64,000 bases of DNA from Desulfosarcina ovata subsp. ovata (GTDB lineage: Bacteria > Desulfobacterota > Desulfobacteria > Desulfobacterales > Desulfosarcinaceae). Positions 32,444-42,631 of this stretch are shown in pieces. Every line of letters begins with the position of its first letter. Within the stretch, counting starts at the first letter, position 1. The stretch spans positions 3,844,001 to 3,908,000 of the forward strand of contig NZ_AP021879.1 in the NCBI RefSeq assembly GCF_009689005.1, written 5' to 3'. The notes under the pieces are model-generated. The model saw nothing but the letters and a program-made list of their open reading frames with translations. It searched no databases and was not told the origin of the DNA. Made by a program: the position numbers and the translations under genes.

Positions 32444-34417
32444 ATGGTCGAGAAGAAAGTCGGAACAGCAAAAAAAGAGATCGAAATAAAGGATTTGACG
32501 ATATGCAAAACGACGCAGCAAATGCTTGAAAAAGCCCGTCGTGATGGTGTCGAAACAGCGTTTGACCGTGCCGCCAACATGAAAGCATGCCCCATCGGCG
32601 CCGATTCAGCGTGCTGCAAACACTGTTCCATGGGGCCTTGCCGGCTGAATGCAAAAGATCCATATGGAAAGGTCGGCGTCTGCGGGGCCACCATTGATAC
32701 GATCCAGGCCCGTAATTTTGCCCGGATGGTGGCATCCGGTGCCGCTGCCCATACCGACCATGGTATGGCCATGGTCGATCTCTTCCGTGAGGTGGTTACC
32801 GGACACATCAAGGAATACCGGATTAAGGATGTCGGGAAACTGATCAGTGTCGCCCAATCGATCGGTATTGAAACCGAGGACCGCAGTGTCGAGGAAATTG
32901 CCACCGATCTCTACAAAGAGTTGGAACGGACCTACACCCAGGTGGAAGGAGAAATTCCCTTTGCCAAGCGTGTGCCGGAGAAGACCCTGGAGACCTGGCG
33001 AAAGCTGGGCATTGTTCCCAGGGGGTCCATGCGGGAAATTATGGAGCTGATGCACCGGACGCACATTGGTGTTGATCAACATTATGAAAACATCACCAAA
33101 CAGAGCAGCCGAACGGCCCTGGCGGATGGCTGGGGCGGGTCCATGGTGGCCACGGAGATTTCCGACATCCTTTTCGGTACTCCCACCCCAATTGCGGTGG
33201 ATGTTAACATGGGTGTCCTTAAAGAGGATCATGTCAATGTGATTATTCATGGTCACGAGCCCAATATGTTCGAATCCATGCTGGTCTCGGTGAATGAACC
33301 CACCCTTGTCCAGGCGGCCAAGGACGCTGGTGCCCAGGGCATCAACCTCGTGGGGATGTGTTGCTCCGGTGCTGAAATGATGTCCCGCCACGGAATCCCC
33401 CATGCGGGAAATTTCATGTCAACGGAGGCGATTTTGGTAACCGGAGCGGTGGATGTCATGTGTGTGGATATCCAGTGCATCAAGCAAGGGCTGGTGAGTG
33501 TGGCCGACTGTTATCAGACGCCGCTGATTACCACCAACACACGGGCCCACATTGAGGGTGCCACACATATTGAATTTGACGACCATGATCCCCAAAAATG
33601 CACGGATGAGGTGGTCATCAAAGCGATCACCCGTTTTAAAAACCGAACGGCAGCAATTGAGATTCCCGATATCAAAAATACGGGAATTCACGGGTTCTCC
33701 CATGAGTATATCAATTATATGCTGGGGGGATCGTTCAGGGGGTCCTATACGCCATTGAACGATAATATCATCAATGGTCGCATTCGTGGCGTGGCCGGGG
33801 TCGTGGGTTGCACCAACCCGCGGATCAAACAGGATTGGGCCCATGTGGAACTGGTTAAGGAACTCATCAAAAATGATGTCCTTGTGCTTCAGACCGGATG
33901 TTCCCAGATTTCCCTGGCAAAAGAGGGGTTTTTGACACCGGAAGCGGCGTATCTGGCCGGCCCGGGGTTGAAGGAGGTCTGCGAGACGGTTGGTATGCCG
34001 CCGGTACTGGGAATGGGCTCCTGCGTGGACAACAGCCGGATCCTTATCGCTGCTTCAGAAATGGTCCGGGTGGGCGGACTGGGCACGAGCATCGCCGATT
34101 TACCAGTAGTCGGTGCCGCTCCGGAATGGATGAGCGAAAAAGCCATATCCATTGGACATTACTTTGTCGCCTCGGGTCTTTATACCGTGTTCGGGGTCAC
34201 TTTCCCCATTGTCAAGGAGACCAAGTTCCACAAGCTACTGTTCGACGGGCTGGAGAAGCAAGGCCTGGGCAAGTGGGGGTTCAGCGCCGATCCGTATGAG
34301 ATGGCCCGCATGATGATCGCCCATATCGATAAGAAGCGCAAGGAACTGGGCATTGACAAGGCCAGGGACCGTGTGCTCATGGATATGTCCGACCGGCGGG
34401 ATATCGACGCCGCCTGA
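32444..34417 (+). CDS. cooS: Anaerobic Ni-Fe carbon monoxide dehydrogenase catalytic subunit
   Basis: A 657-residue CooS. Near the N-terminus the B/D-cluster cysteines are seen as CPIGADSACCKHCSMGPCRL and GVCGAT. C-cluster ligands appear in order: His in VIIHGHEP, Cys in GMCCSGAEM, Cys in VDIQCIKQG, Cys in VVGCTNPR, Cys in LQTGCSQ and Cys in LGMGSCVDNSR; the catalytic His/Lys region lies near the C-terminus (GHYFVASGLYT). Reaction: CO + H2O to CO2 with two electrons, usually to ferredoxin, in the cytoplasm. AAGGAGGG precedes the ATG. No cooC (Ni insertion), cooF or acetyl-CoA synthase gene is adjacent, so it is a monocistronic CODH with a strong terminator. Confidence 0.96.
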   Translation: MVEKKVGTAKKEIEIKDLTICKTTQQMLEKARRDGVETAFDRAANMKACPIGADSACCKHCSMGPCRLNAKDPYGKVGVCGATIDTIQARNFARMVASGAAAHTDHGMAMVDLFREVVTGHIKEYRIKDVGKLISVAQSIGIETEDRSVEEIATDLYKELERTYTQVEGEIPFAKRVPEKTLETWRKLGIVPRGSMREIMELMHRTHIGVDQHYENITKQSSRTALADGWGGSMVATEISDILFGTPTPIAVDVNMGVLKEDHVNVIIHGHEPNMFESMLVSVNEPTLVQAAKDAGAQGINLVGMCCSGAEMMSRHGIPHAGNFMSTEAILVTGAVDVMCVDIQCIKQGLVSVADCYQTPLITTNTRAHIEGATHIEFDDHDPQKCTDEVVIKAITRFKNRTAAIEIPDIKNTGIHGFSHEYINYMLGGSFRGSYTPLNDNIINGRIRGVAGVVGCTNPRIKQDWAHVELVKELIKNDVLVLQTGCSQISLAKEGFLTPEAAYLAGPGLKEVCETVGMPPVLGMGSCVDNSRILIAASEMVRVGGLGTSIADLPVVGAAPEWMSEKAISIGHYFVASGLYTVFGVTFPIVKETKFHKLLFDGLEKQGLGKWGFSADPYEMARMMIAHIDKKRKELGIDKARDRVLMDMSDRRDIDAA

Positions 34418-34446
34418 TTGTATCATTACACCGGAATTAAAAAGGA

Positions 34447-34480
34447 AAAGGGGCTCGCTTGCGAGCCCCTTTTTGTTTTT
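34447..34480 (+). terminator. Rho-independent terminator of cooS
   Basis: AAAAGGGGCTCGC (34447-34459), TT loop, GCGAGCCCCTTTT (34462-34474), then TGTTTTTC. It is a perfect 13-bp stem lying between cooS and the convergent regulator gene. Confidence 0.92.
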
Positions 34481-34499
34481 CGAACAAATCCCGATACGC

Positions 34500-35849
<1,350 letters not shown>

Positions 35850-36146
35850 TTTCGCTCTAAATTCACTTGAAGAATGGGGGTGTCGAGACGGAGCCCGATC
35901 TGCGATCGGGTAACCTCTAATGAGCGAACGTAAGATAACATCATTATTTGAAATGTTCAACCTTAATGGAAGGGCGTCAGGTGGCGGTGCGGCTGGGCTG
36001 CGGGTTTTATATAATTGGAGGACATCGGCAAACCATGCGGAACTTTGGAAAGCGATACATGGAAACGCTGGACGGCGTCCATGCGAGACACAAAAACCAA
36101 ATCGTAAGTATCTATTGCATTGATTAATATGATTGATGGTTTGGTG

Positions 36147-36175
36147 TTGACATTATTGCATACGATCGCTACATC
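36147..36175 (+). promoter_or_regulatory. Possible promoter of the HdrA-Flx operon
   Basis: TTGACA (36147-36152), 17-nt spacer, TACATC (36170-36175). It would give a leader of about 350 bases before ATG 36536. The -10 matches only 4 of 6 positions. Confidence 0.4.
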
Positions 36176-36251
36176 TAAACTTCTTAATCCGTATTTTCCA
36201 CGATTCATTACCCAATAAATGTGCATGTTCACATTGACTCGCCAAATAGGC

Positions 36252-36303
36252 TTTACCTGAGAGACTGATCGCTGGCTGCCCGGGATGGCAGGCTCACGGT
36301 AAA
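36252..36303 (+). ncRNA. Structured leader element upstream of the HdrA operon
   Basis: TTTACCTGAG (36252-36261) pairs with CTCACGGTAAA (36293-36303) with one bulged base, and CTGCC (36276-36280) with GGCAG (36287-36291) forms an inner hairpin. It lies in the 520-base gap before the operon (35961-36535), downstream of the candidate promoter. I cannot match it to a known riboswitch class; it may be a leader hairpin only. Confidence 0.35.
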
Positions 36304-36535
36304 GCAATTGCTCGGGAATCCTTGTCCGTCAAGGTTTCCTCCATCCATTCCTGCCGTTTTCCAATCTTTTTTCAGTCAACCGGCGTGATCCATGTCTCGA
36401 TTGTTGCATCGCCTGTGGGGGGCATGGCGGATTCGCGTTTGATGGACGCGGGATCGGCTTGGCCTCACGCCCCATAAGAAAGGGATGCCTATCTATCGTT
36501 ATTCGTGCATCTTACGCACGGTCAGGAGAGAGACA

Positions 36536-39500
36536 ATGACAAAAAACGCCATTGGTTCCGTGTTGGTCGTTGGTGGGGGCATCGCCGGGATGCAAAGTGC
36601 CCTGGATCTGGCGAACTCGGGTTACTATGTTTACCTGCTCGAAAAATCGCCTGCCATCGGGGGGGTGATGGCCCAGTTGGACAAAACCTTCCCCACCAAC
36701 GACTGCGCCATGTGTATCATGAGCCCCATTCTGGTGGAAGTCGGCCGGCATGTGAACATCGAATTGATTACCTATGCGGATCTGGAACGTATTGACGGCG
36801 GTCCGGGGAATTTCCGGGTGGTCATCGATAAGCACGCTGGATACATCGATACCGATCAGTGCACCGGTTGCGGCGACTGTTCCCAGGCCTGTCCGGTGGA
36901 GTTGCCGGATGCATACAATCTGGGACTGGTCAGCCGCAAAGCCACCTACAAGCAGTATGCCCAGGCCATCCCCATCAACTACACCATCCAGAAAACCGAC
37001 AAGGCGCCCTGCCGCCTGGCCTGTCCGGCGGGGATCAACGTGCAGGGGTACGTGCAGATGGTCGGCCAGGGCAAGTATGCCGAGGCCCTGAAGATCATCA
37101 TGGATGACCTGCCCCTGCCCGGTGTGCTGGGACGCATCTGCCCCCACGGCTGCGAGGACGCCTGCCGGCGTTGCGAGGTGGATCAGCCGGTGGCCATCCG
37201 CGAGCTCAAACGCCTGGCCGCCGACCAGGTCGATCCGCGCACCATCGAGATCCCCATGGCAGAAAAGCGCGAGGAACGTGTGGCCATCATCGGCAGCGGC
37301 CCGGCCGGCCTGAGTGCGGCCTATCACCTGGCCCGCCGGGGCATTTTGAGCACGATCTACGAGGCCCTGCCCAAGGCCGGCGGCATGCTGCGGGTGGGCA
37401 TTCCGGATCACCGCCTGCCGCCGGCGATCCTGGACCAGGAGATCGAAATCATCACCAACATGGGTGTGGAGCTTAAGACCAATACGCCCCTGGACGGCGA
37501 CCTGACCGTGGACAGTCTTTTCGATCAGGGGTTCAAGGCGGTCTACCTGGCCCTGGGCGCCCACAAGGGCATCACCCTGGGGGTTCCCGGCGAAAAGACC
37601 GCGGGCGTACGCCAGGGGGTGGATTTCCTGCGCGAGGTCAACCTCACCGGCAAGGCACCGGTGGGCAAGCATGTGGCCATCGTCGGCGGCGGCAACGTGG
37701 CCATTGACGTGGCCCGCTCGGCCGTGCGCCTGGGCGCCGAGACAGTACAGATCATCTACCGCCGGACCCGTGCCGAGATGCCGGCCTGGGAAGAAGAGAT
37801 CCAGGCCGCCGAGACCGAAGGGACCGAGATCACCTATCTTGCCGCTCCCCAGGAGATTCTTTCCGAAAACGGCAAGGTGACCGGCCTGCGCTGCATCCGC
37901 ATGGAACTGGGCGAGCCGGACGCATCAAACCGCCGCCGTCCGGTACCGGTACCGGGCAGCGAATACGACCTTGAGATCGACCAGCTGATTCCGGCCATCG
38001 GCCAGCGGCCGGACCTCTCCTCCATCGAGGATGTGGACGGCGTGGGATTCACCCGCTGGAGCACCACGGAAGTGGACCCGGTGACCTATGCCACCGGCCG
38101 GCCGGGCGTGTTTGCCGGCGGCGACCTGCAGAGCGGTCCCTGGGTGGCCATCGGCGCCATTGCCGCGGGCAAGGAGGCGGCCGAATCCATCGAGCGCTAC
38201 CTGGACGGTGCGGACATGGCCGCCGGCCGCGAGCCCATCGAGCGGTCCGAGCCGGTCTACCGTCCGGTGCCCGAGGGCGAGCCAATTGCAGCAAGGGTCA
38301 AGCCGCGCGAGCTGGAACCCGCGGCGCGCAAGGGCAACTTCAACGAAGTGGAACTGGGCATCACCCCCGAAGCCGGCCAGGCCGAGGCCGCGCGCTGCCT
38401 GAACTGCGGCTATTGCTGCGAGTGCTACCAGTGTGTCGAGGCCTGCGGCGCCGGCGCCGTGACCCTTGCCACCCACCAAATGCAGGACCGGCAGATCGAG
38501 CTTAGCGTCGGGTCGGTGATCCTTTCTCCCGGTTTTACCCCCTATGACCCGTCCGGGCTGGATTTCCTCGGTTATGGCAAAAATCCCAATGTAATGAGTT
38601 CCATTGAGTTCGAGCGCATCCTGGCCGCGTCCGGCCCCACCACCGGGCACCTGGTGCGGATGTCCGACCACCGGGAACCCAAGAAGATCGCCTGGCTGCA
38701 ATGCGTGGGGTCACGGGACCAGAACCGTTGTGACAATCCCTACTGCTCGTCGGTCTGCTGCATGTATGCCATCAAGGAGGCGGTGATCGCCAAGGAGCAT
38801 TCGGCCCAGCCCCTGGACTGCGCCATCTTCTACATGGACATGCGTACCCATGGAAAGGATTTCGAACGGGCCTACAACGATGCCAAGGGCAAACACGGCA
38901 TCCGTTTCATCCGCAGCCGGATTCACACCGTAGAAACCGTGCCGGGTACGGACGACGTTTTCGTGCGCTACGTGCTGGACGACGGTCAGACGATGGAAGA
39001 GCAATTCGACATGCTGATCCTTTCGGTGGGCCTGGAAATCTCCAAAGACCTGGTCGATCTGGCCAAACGGCTCGACATCTCGCTGACGCCGGGGAATTTC
39101 TGTGCCACCTCCAGCTTTTCGCCGGTGGAGACCTCAAGGCCCGGCGTTTTCGTTTGCGGCGCCTTTCAGGGGCCGCGCGACATCCCCCAGAGCGTGGTCG
39201 ATGCCAGTGCGGCGGCGGTGGCGGCCGGCGAACTGCTCAGCGATGCCAAGTTTACCCTTACCAAGACGCGCGAGGTGGTGCCCCAGATCAACGTGGCCGG
39301 GGAACGTCCGCGGGTGGGGGTGTTTGTCTGCCATTGCGGGATCAACATCGGTGGCATCGTGGATGTTCCGGGGGTCAGGGATTATGCGGCCACGCTGCCC
39401 TATGTGGATTACGTGGCCGATAACCTGTACACCTGCTCCCAGGACACCCAGGATATCATGACCCAGATTATTAGTGAGAAGAATCTCAACCGGGTCGTCG

Positions 39501-40990
39501 TGGCGGCCTGTACGCCCAAGACCCACGAGCCCCTGTTTCAGGAGACCCTGATCAACGCGGGGCTCAACAAATACCTCTTCGAATTCGTCAATATCCGCAA
39601 CCACGATTCCTGGGTCCATCGCAACAATCCGGATCTGGCCACGGCCAAGGCCAAGGACCTGGTGGGCATGGCCATCGCCAAGGTTGTCCTGATGGAACCG
39701 TTGGAGGAGGCCGAGCTCACCATCGGCCAGTCGGCCATGGTCGTCGGTGGCGGTATCTCCGGTATGGCCGCGGCCTTGAGCCTGGCCAACCAGGGGTATG
39801 AGACCCACATCGTGGAACAGACTGGTGGGCTCGGCGGACAGGCCCTGAATCTTTTCCGCACCGCCGATGGGGAAGACATCGGCGCCCGGCTGCGCCAGAT
39901 GGTGGCCGATGTGGAGCAGAACGATAACATTCGCGTGCATTATCATTCGACCTTGAGCACGGTTGACGGCTTTGTCGGCAGCTTTGTTTCTACCCTGACC
40001 ACCGGCGACACAGAAACCGCGATCGATCATGGGGTCACGGTCATCGCCACCGGTGCCCTGCCTCTGGTTCCCAATGAATACAGTTACGGCAGCAGTCCGA
40101 AAATCCTCACCAGTCTGGAGCTGGATCGCCGCTTCATCGAAAAGGACCCGGCCCTGGATGCCATGAATACGGCGGTCTTCATCCAGTGCGTGGGCTCGCG
40201 GGAGACCGAGCGCCCTTACTGCAGCCGGGTCTGCTGCACCCATTCCATCGACAGCGCCCTTTTGCTCAAGGCACGCAATCCCGATATGGACGTATTTATC
40301 CTCTACCGTGACATCCGGACCTATGGGGAACGGGAGTATTTATACAAGGAGGCTCGCGAAAAGGGGATCATCTTCATTCGCTATCAGGTCGATGACAAAC
40401 CGGTGGTCATGGTGGATGGGGATACGGTCAGCGTGACGATCAAGGATCATGTGCTGGGCCGTCCCATTGAAATCGAAACTGACCTGCTGACCCTGGCCAC
40501 GGCCATCGTGCCGCCCAGCAACGACGCCCTGGCCCGGTTCTTCAAGATTCCGGTCAACGACGACGGCTTCTTCGTGGAAAAACACGCCAAGCTCGGCCCG
40601 TCGGAATTCGCCACCGATGGCGTGTTTCTGTGCGGTCTGGCCCACTATCCGAAACCCATTGACGAGGCCATTGCCCAGGGCAAGGCCGCGGCGTCACGGG
40701 CCACCACCCTGTTGGCCCAGCAGAAAATCAACACCAACGGTCAGATCGCCAAAACCGATCCGATGCTTTGCAGCGCTTGCGGGGTCTGCGTTTCCATCTG
40801 CCCCTATTCGGCACCCTCGTTTATCGACGCCGAGGCGCGCATGCATGCGGGCAAGGCCCAGATCAACCCCGTCTTGTGCAAGGGATGCGGTCTTTGCGTG
40901 GCCGCATGCCGGTCCGGGGCCATCCACCTGAAAGGTTTCGACAACGAACAGATTTTTGCGCAGATATTTGAACTCAACGAAGCAGTCTAA
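36536..40990 (+). CDS. HdrA-GltD-HdrA fusion flavoprotein (heterodisulfide reductase A-like)
   Basis: A 1484-residue iron-sulfur flavoprotein with three FAD/NAD modules. Residues 1-145 are the first part of HdrA (GGGIAG at 13-18, Cys-rich DCAMC, ferredoxin motif CTGCGDCSQACP at 109-120). About 155-600 is an inserted GltD/NfnB-like unit (CRLACPAGINVQGYVQ, CPHGCEDACRRCE, GSGPAGLSAAYH, second Rossmann GGGNVAIDVA). About 620-925 finishes HdrA 1 (CCECYQCVEAC, QCVGSRD). About 930-1484 is a second HdrA with CHCGINIGG, GGGISGMAAAL, QCVGSRE and two C-terminal 4Fe-4S sites (CSACGVCVSICP, CKGCGLCVAACR). AGGAGAG supports ATG 36536. It is probably an electron-bifurcating hub in the cytoplasm and the first gene of an operon with flxD, C, B and A homologues. 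Confidence 0.93.
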   Translation: MTKNAIGSVLVVGGGIAGMQSALDLANSGYYVYLLEKSPAIGGVMAQLDKTFPTNDCAMCIMSPILVEVGRHVNIELITYADLERIDGGPGNFRVVIDKHAGYIDTDQCTGCGDCSQACPVELPDAYNLGLVSRKATYKQYAQAIPINYTIQKTDKAPCRLACPAGINVQGYVQMVGQGKYAEALKIIMDDLPLPGVLGRICPHGCEDACRRCEVDQPVAIRELKRLAADQVDPRTIEIPMAEKREERVAIIGSGPAGLSAAYHLARRGILSTIYEALPKAGGMLRVGIPDHRLPPAILDQEIEIITNMGVELKTNTPLDGDLTVDSLFDQGFKAVYLALGAHKGITLGVPGEKTAGVRQGVDFLREVNLTGKAPVGKHVAIVGGGNVAIDVARSAVRLGAETVQIIYRRTRAEMPAWEEEIQAAETEGTEITYLAAPQEILSENGKVTGLRCIRMELGEPDASNRRRPVPVPGSEYDLEIDQLIPAIGQRPDLSSIEDVDGVGFTRWSTTEVDPVTYATGRPGVFAGGDLQSGPWVAIGAIAAGKEAAESIERYLDGADMAAGREPIERSEPVYRPVPEGEPIAARVKPRELEPAARKGNFNEVELGITPEAGQAEAARCLNCGYCCECYQCVEACGAGAVTLATHQMQDRQIELSVGSVILSPGFTPYDPSGLDFLGYGKNPNVMSSIEFERILAASGPTTGHLVRMSDHREPKKIAWLQCVGSRDQNRCDNPYCSSVCCMYAIKEAVIAKEHSAQPLDCAIFYMDMRTHGKDFERAYNDAKGKHGIRFIRSRIHTVETVPGTDDVFVRYVLDDGQTMEEQFDMLILSVGLEISKDLVDLAKRLDISLTPGNFCATSSFSPVETSRPGVFVCGAFQGPRDIPQSVVDASAAAVAAGELLSDAKFTLTKTREVVPQINVAGERPRVGVFVCHCGINIGGIVDVPGVRDYAATLPYVDYVADNLYTCSQDTQDIMTQIISEKNLNRVVVAACTPKTHEPLFQETLINAGLNKYLFEFVNIRNHDSWVHRNNPDLATAKAKDLVGMAIAKVVLMEPLEEAELTIGQSAMVVGGGISGMAAALSLANQGYETHIVEQTGGLGGQALNLFRTADGEDIGARLRQMVADVEQNDNIRVHYHSTLSTVDGFVGSFVSTLTTGDTETAIDHGVTVIATGALPLVPNEYSYGSSPKILTSLELDRRFIEKDPALDAMNTAVFIQCVGSRETERPYCSRVCCTHSIDSALLLKARNPDMDVFILYRDIRTYGEREYLYKEAREKGIIFIRYQVDDKPVVMVDGDTVSVTIKDHVLGRPIEIETDLLTLATAIVPPSNDALARFFKIPVNDDGFFVEKHAKLGPSEFATDGVFLCGLAHYPKPIDEAIAQGKAAASRATTLLAQQKINTNGQIAKTDPMLCSACGVCVSICPYSAPSFIDAEARMHAGKAQINPVLCKGCGLCVAACRSGAIHLKGFDNEQIFAQIFELNEAV

Positions 40991-41018
40991 AACTCGTATT
41001 TCAATTGGGAGAAAGACG

Positions 41019-41456
41019 ATGAACAATAATTCTTGGGAACCCAAAATCGTGAGTTTTTTTTGTAACTGGTGCACCTATGGTGCCGCGGACCTGGCCGGCG
41101 TGAGCCGCTTCGAGCATCCCCCCAACACGCGCGTCATCCGTGTTCCCTGCTCCGGACGGGTCAGCCCCAAATTTATCCTGGCCGCGTTCATGAACGGGGC
41201 CGACGGGGTGTGGGTGTCCGGTTGTCATCCGGGGGACTGCCATTACATTGAGGGGAACCTGTACGCCAGGCGGCGGTTTACCCTTCTGAAAAATCAGCTG
41301 GAATACATGGGGGTGGAACCCGGGCGGCTGCATTTTTCCTGGATTTCGTCGGCCGAGGCGTCAAAGTATGTTCAGGTGATCACCGAGGTGATCGACGCGG
41401 TAAAGGCCCTGGGTCCAAACACCCGTTTTGTCAAACACCAGGCGAAGGTAGCGTGA
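41019..41456 (+). CDS. MvhD/FlxD-like 2Fe-2S electron-transfer protein
   Basis: A 145-residue protein of the MvhD family, which carries a 2Fe-2S cluster and docks an electron source onto HdrA. Conserved cysteines are seen in FFCNWCTYGAAD, RVPCSGRVSP and SGCHPGDCHYIEGN. GGGAGAAAG precedes ATG 41019, 28 bases after the HdrA gene. In FlxABCD-HdrABC systems of Desulfovibrio the FlxD subunit is this protein. Here it should link the FlxABC NAD(P)H side to the HdrA fusion. Confidence 0.94.
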   Translation: MNNNSWEPKIVSFFCNWCTYGAADLAGVSRFEHPPNTRVIRVPCSGRVSPKFILAAFMNGADGVWVSGCHPGDCHYIEGNLYARRRFTLLKNQLEYMGVEPGRLHFSWISSAEASKYVQVITEVIDAVKALGPNTRFVKHQAKVA

Positions 41457-41457
41457 T

Positions 41458-42405
41458 ATGTCCGGATACACAGAGAAGATGAGGGAGATCGCCGGCCGGC
41501 TGCTGGGCGACTGCAGTGTCCAGATGGTCATCGGATTCCGCAAGGGGACCCTGCCCATGATGAACGAGCCGTGCTTCGTCACCAACCCCGAACAGGTCCC
41601 GTCGCTGGTCTGGGACAGCAACTGCGGGATCAACCTGGCCAACTACCTGACCAATCGAAAAGAGAAAATCGCCGTTTTCGCCAAGGGGTGCGATTCGCGC
41701 AACATCGTCAACCACATTGTCGAGAACAAGATCAAACGCGATCAGCTGCACATCGTCGGCGTGCCCTGCACGGGGATGATCGACAAGCGCAAGATCACCG
41801 GCATGGTGAACGGTGAGATCCTGGAGACCACCGAGACCGAAGACACCATCAAGGTGCGCACGGCGGAAGCGGAGACGCTTTTCGACAAACGCGAGGTGCT
41901 GCAGCAGAACTGCGCCCTGTGCATTCACCGCAACCCGGTGATCTTTGATGAGATGGTCGCCGATCCGGTGGCCGAGCAGACCGACATCGACCGCTACGCG
42001 GACGTCCGCAAAATCGAGGAGATGGATTCCAAGGAGAAGTGGCAGTTTTTCGATGACCTGCTCTCGCCGTGCATCCGCTGCTACGCCTGTCGCAACGCCT
42101 GCCCGCTGTGCTACTGTCCGACCTGTTTCGTGGACGAATCCAAACCCCAGTGGGTGGGCAAGGGCCAGGATCCCATCGATGTGCGGACCTTCCATTTTTT
42201 GCGGGCCTACCACTGCGCCGGGCGCTGCACCGATTGCGGGGCCTGCCAGCGGGCCTGCCCGGTGGGCATCGACATGCGGCTGTTGACCCGCAAACTGGAA
42301 AAGGACTGCCAGGAGCAGTTCGGCTGGGAGGCCGGGCTCTCCCTGGATCAGCGTCCGGCCCTGGATGTGTACCAAACCAATGATCCGGAGGCTTTTATAA
42401 AATAG
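41458..42405 (+). CDS. FlxC-like iron-sulfur protein (FrhB/FdhB-like plus two 4Fe-4S)
   Basis: A 315-residue cytoplasmic electron carrier. The N-terminal two-thirds resembles the FrhB/FdhB-like domain (VIGFRKGTLPMMNEPCFVT, FAKGCDSRNIVNHIV, GVPCTGMID). The C-terminal third has a clustered CxxCxxCxxxCPLCYCPTCF motif and a second ferredoxin motif, CTDCGACQRACPVGIDM. It follows the MvhD-like gene with 1 base between stop and ATG. Its TAG stop (42403-42405) is at the same time the first three bases of a palindromic element. By context it is the FlxC subunit relaying electrons between FlxA/FlxB and FlxD. Confidence 0.88.
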   Translation: MSGYTEKMREIAGRLLGDCSVQMVIGFRKGTLPMMNEPCFVTNPEQVPSLVWDSNCGINLANYLTNRKEKIAVFAKGCDSRNIVNHIVENKIKRDQLHIVGVPCTGMIDKRKITGMVNGEILETTETEDTIKVRTAEAETLFDKREVLQQNCALCIHRNPVIFDEMVADPVAEQTDIDRYADVRKIEEMDSKEKWQFFDDLLSPCIRCYACRNACPLCYCPTCFVDESKPQWVGKGQDPIDVRTFHFLRAYHCAGRCTDCGACQRACPVGIDMRLLTRKLEKDCQEQFGWEAGLSLDQRPALDVYQTNDPEAFIK

Positions 42406-42550
42406 TGCCCGTCCTGAAACGGCATCTTGCACCCGCCTTCGGCGTTGGGGGGCGCATCCGAATCCTCGAAATATTACATATATTCCTCCGGTTCGAATAC
42501 GCCGCCCGCCTTGAACGCGGGCGCAATCTACCATTTCAGGGCAGGCACTA
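42403..42550. repeat. Palindromic element with CAAGGC/AACGCC motifs, copy 3 (reverse)
   Basis: Outer arms TAGTGCCCGTCCTGAAACGG (42403 on) and CCATTTCAGGGCAGGCACTA (to 42550) pair at 18 of 20 positions. In reverse orientation it carries GGCGTT (42441-42446) and GCCTTG (42508-42513), 61 nt apart. Inner arms GGCGCATCCGAA and TTCGAATACGCC pair with two wobble-type changes. The outer arm resembles that of the element at 50436-50580. It lies between flxC and flxB. Confidence 0.85.
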
Positions 42551-42631
42551 TCGCTCATCCGGTAATCAAATGAAGGATAATGCCGGGCGGGCGTTCTCAT
42601 GCCCACAACTTTTTTGCAAAGGGTAAATGCT

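Noticed and set aside
36147-36175. Sigma54 promoter upstream of the HdrA operon
   Set aside because: TGG and TTGC occur in the region (for example TTGGTGTTGACATTATTGCA), but the spacing is 11 where 8 is needed.
36252-36303. Possible named riboswitch (molybdenum cofactor or TPP class)
   Set aside because: A hairpin exists, but the conserved nucleotides of those classes that I know are not present, so only a structured leader is reported.
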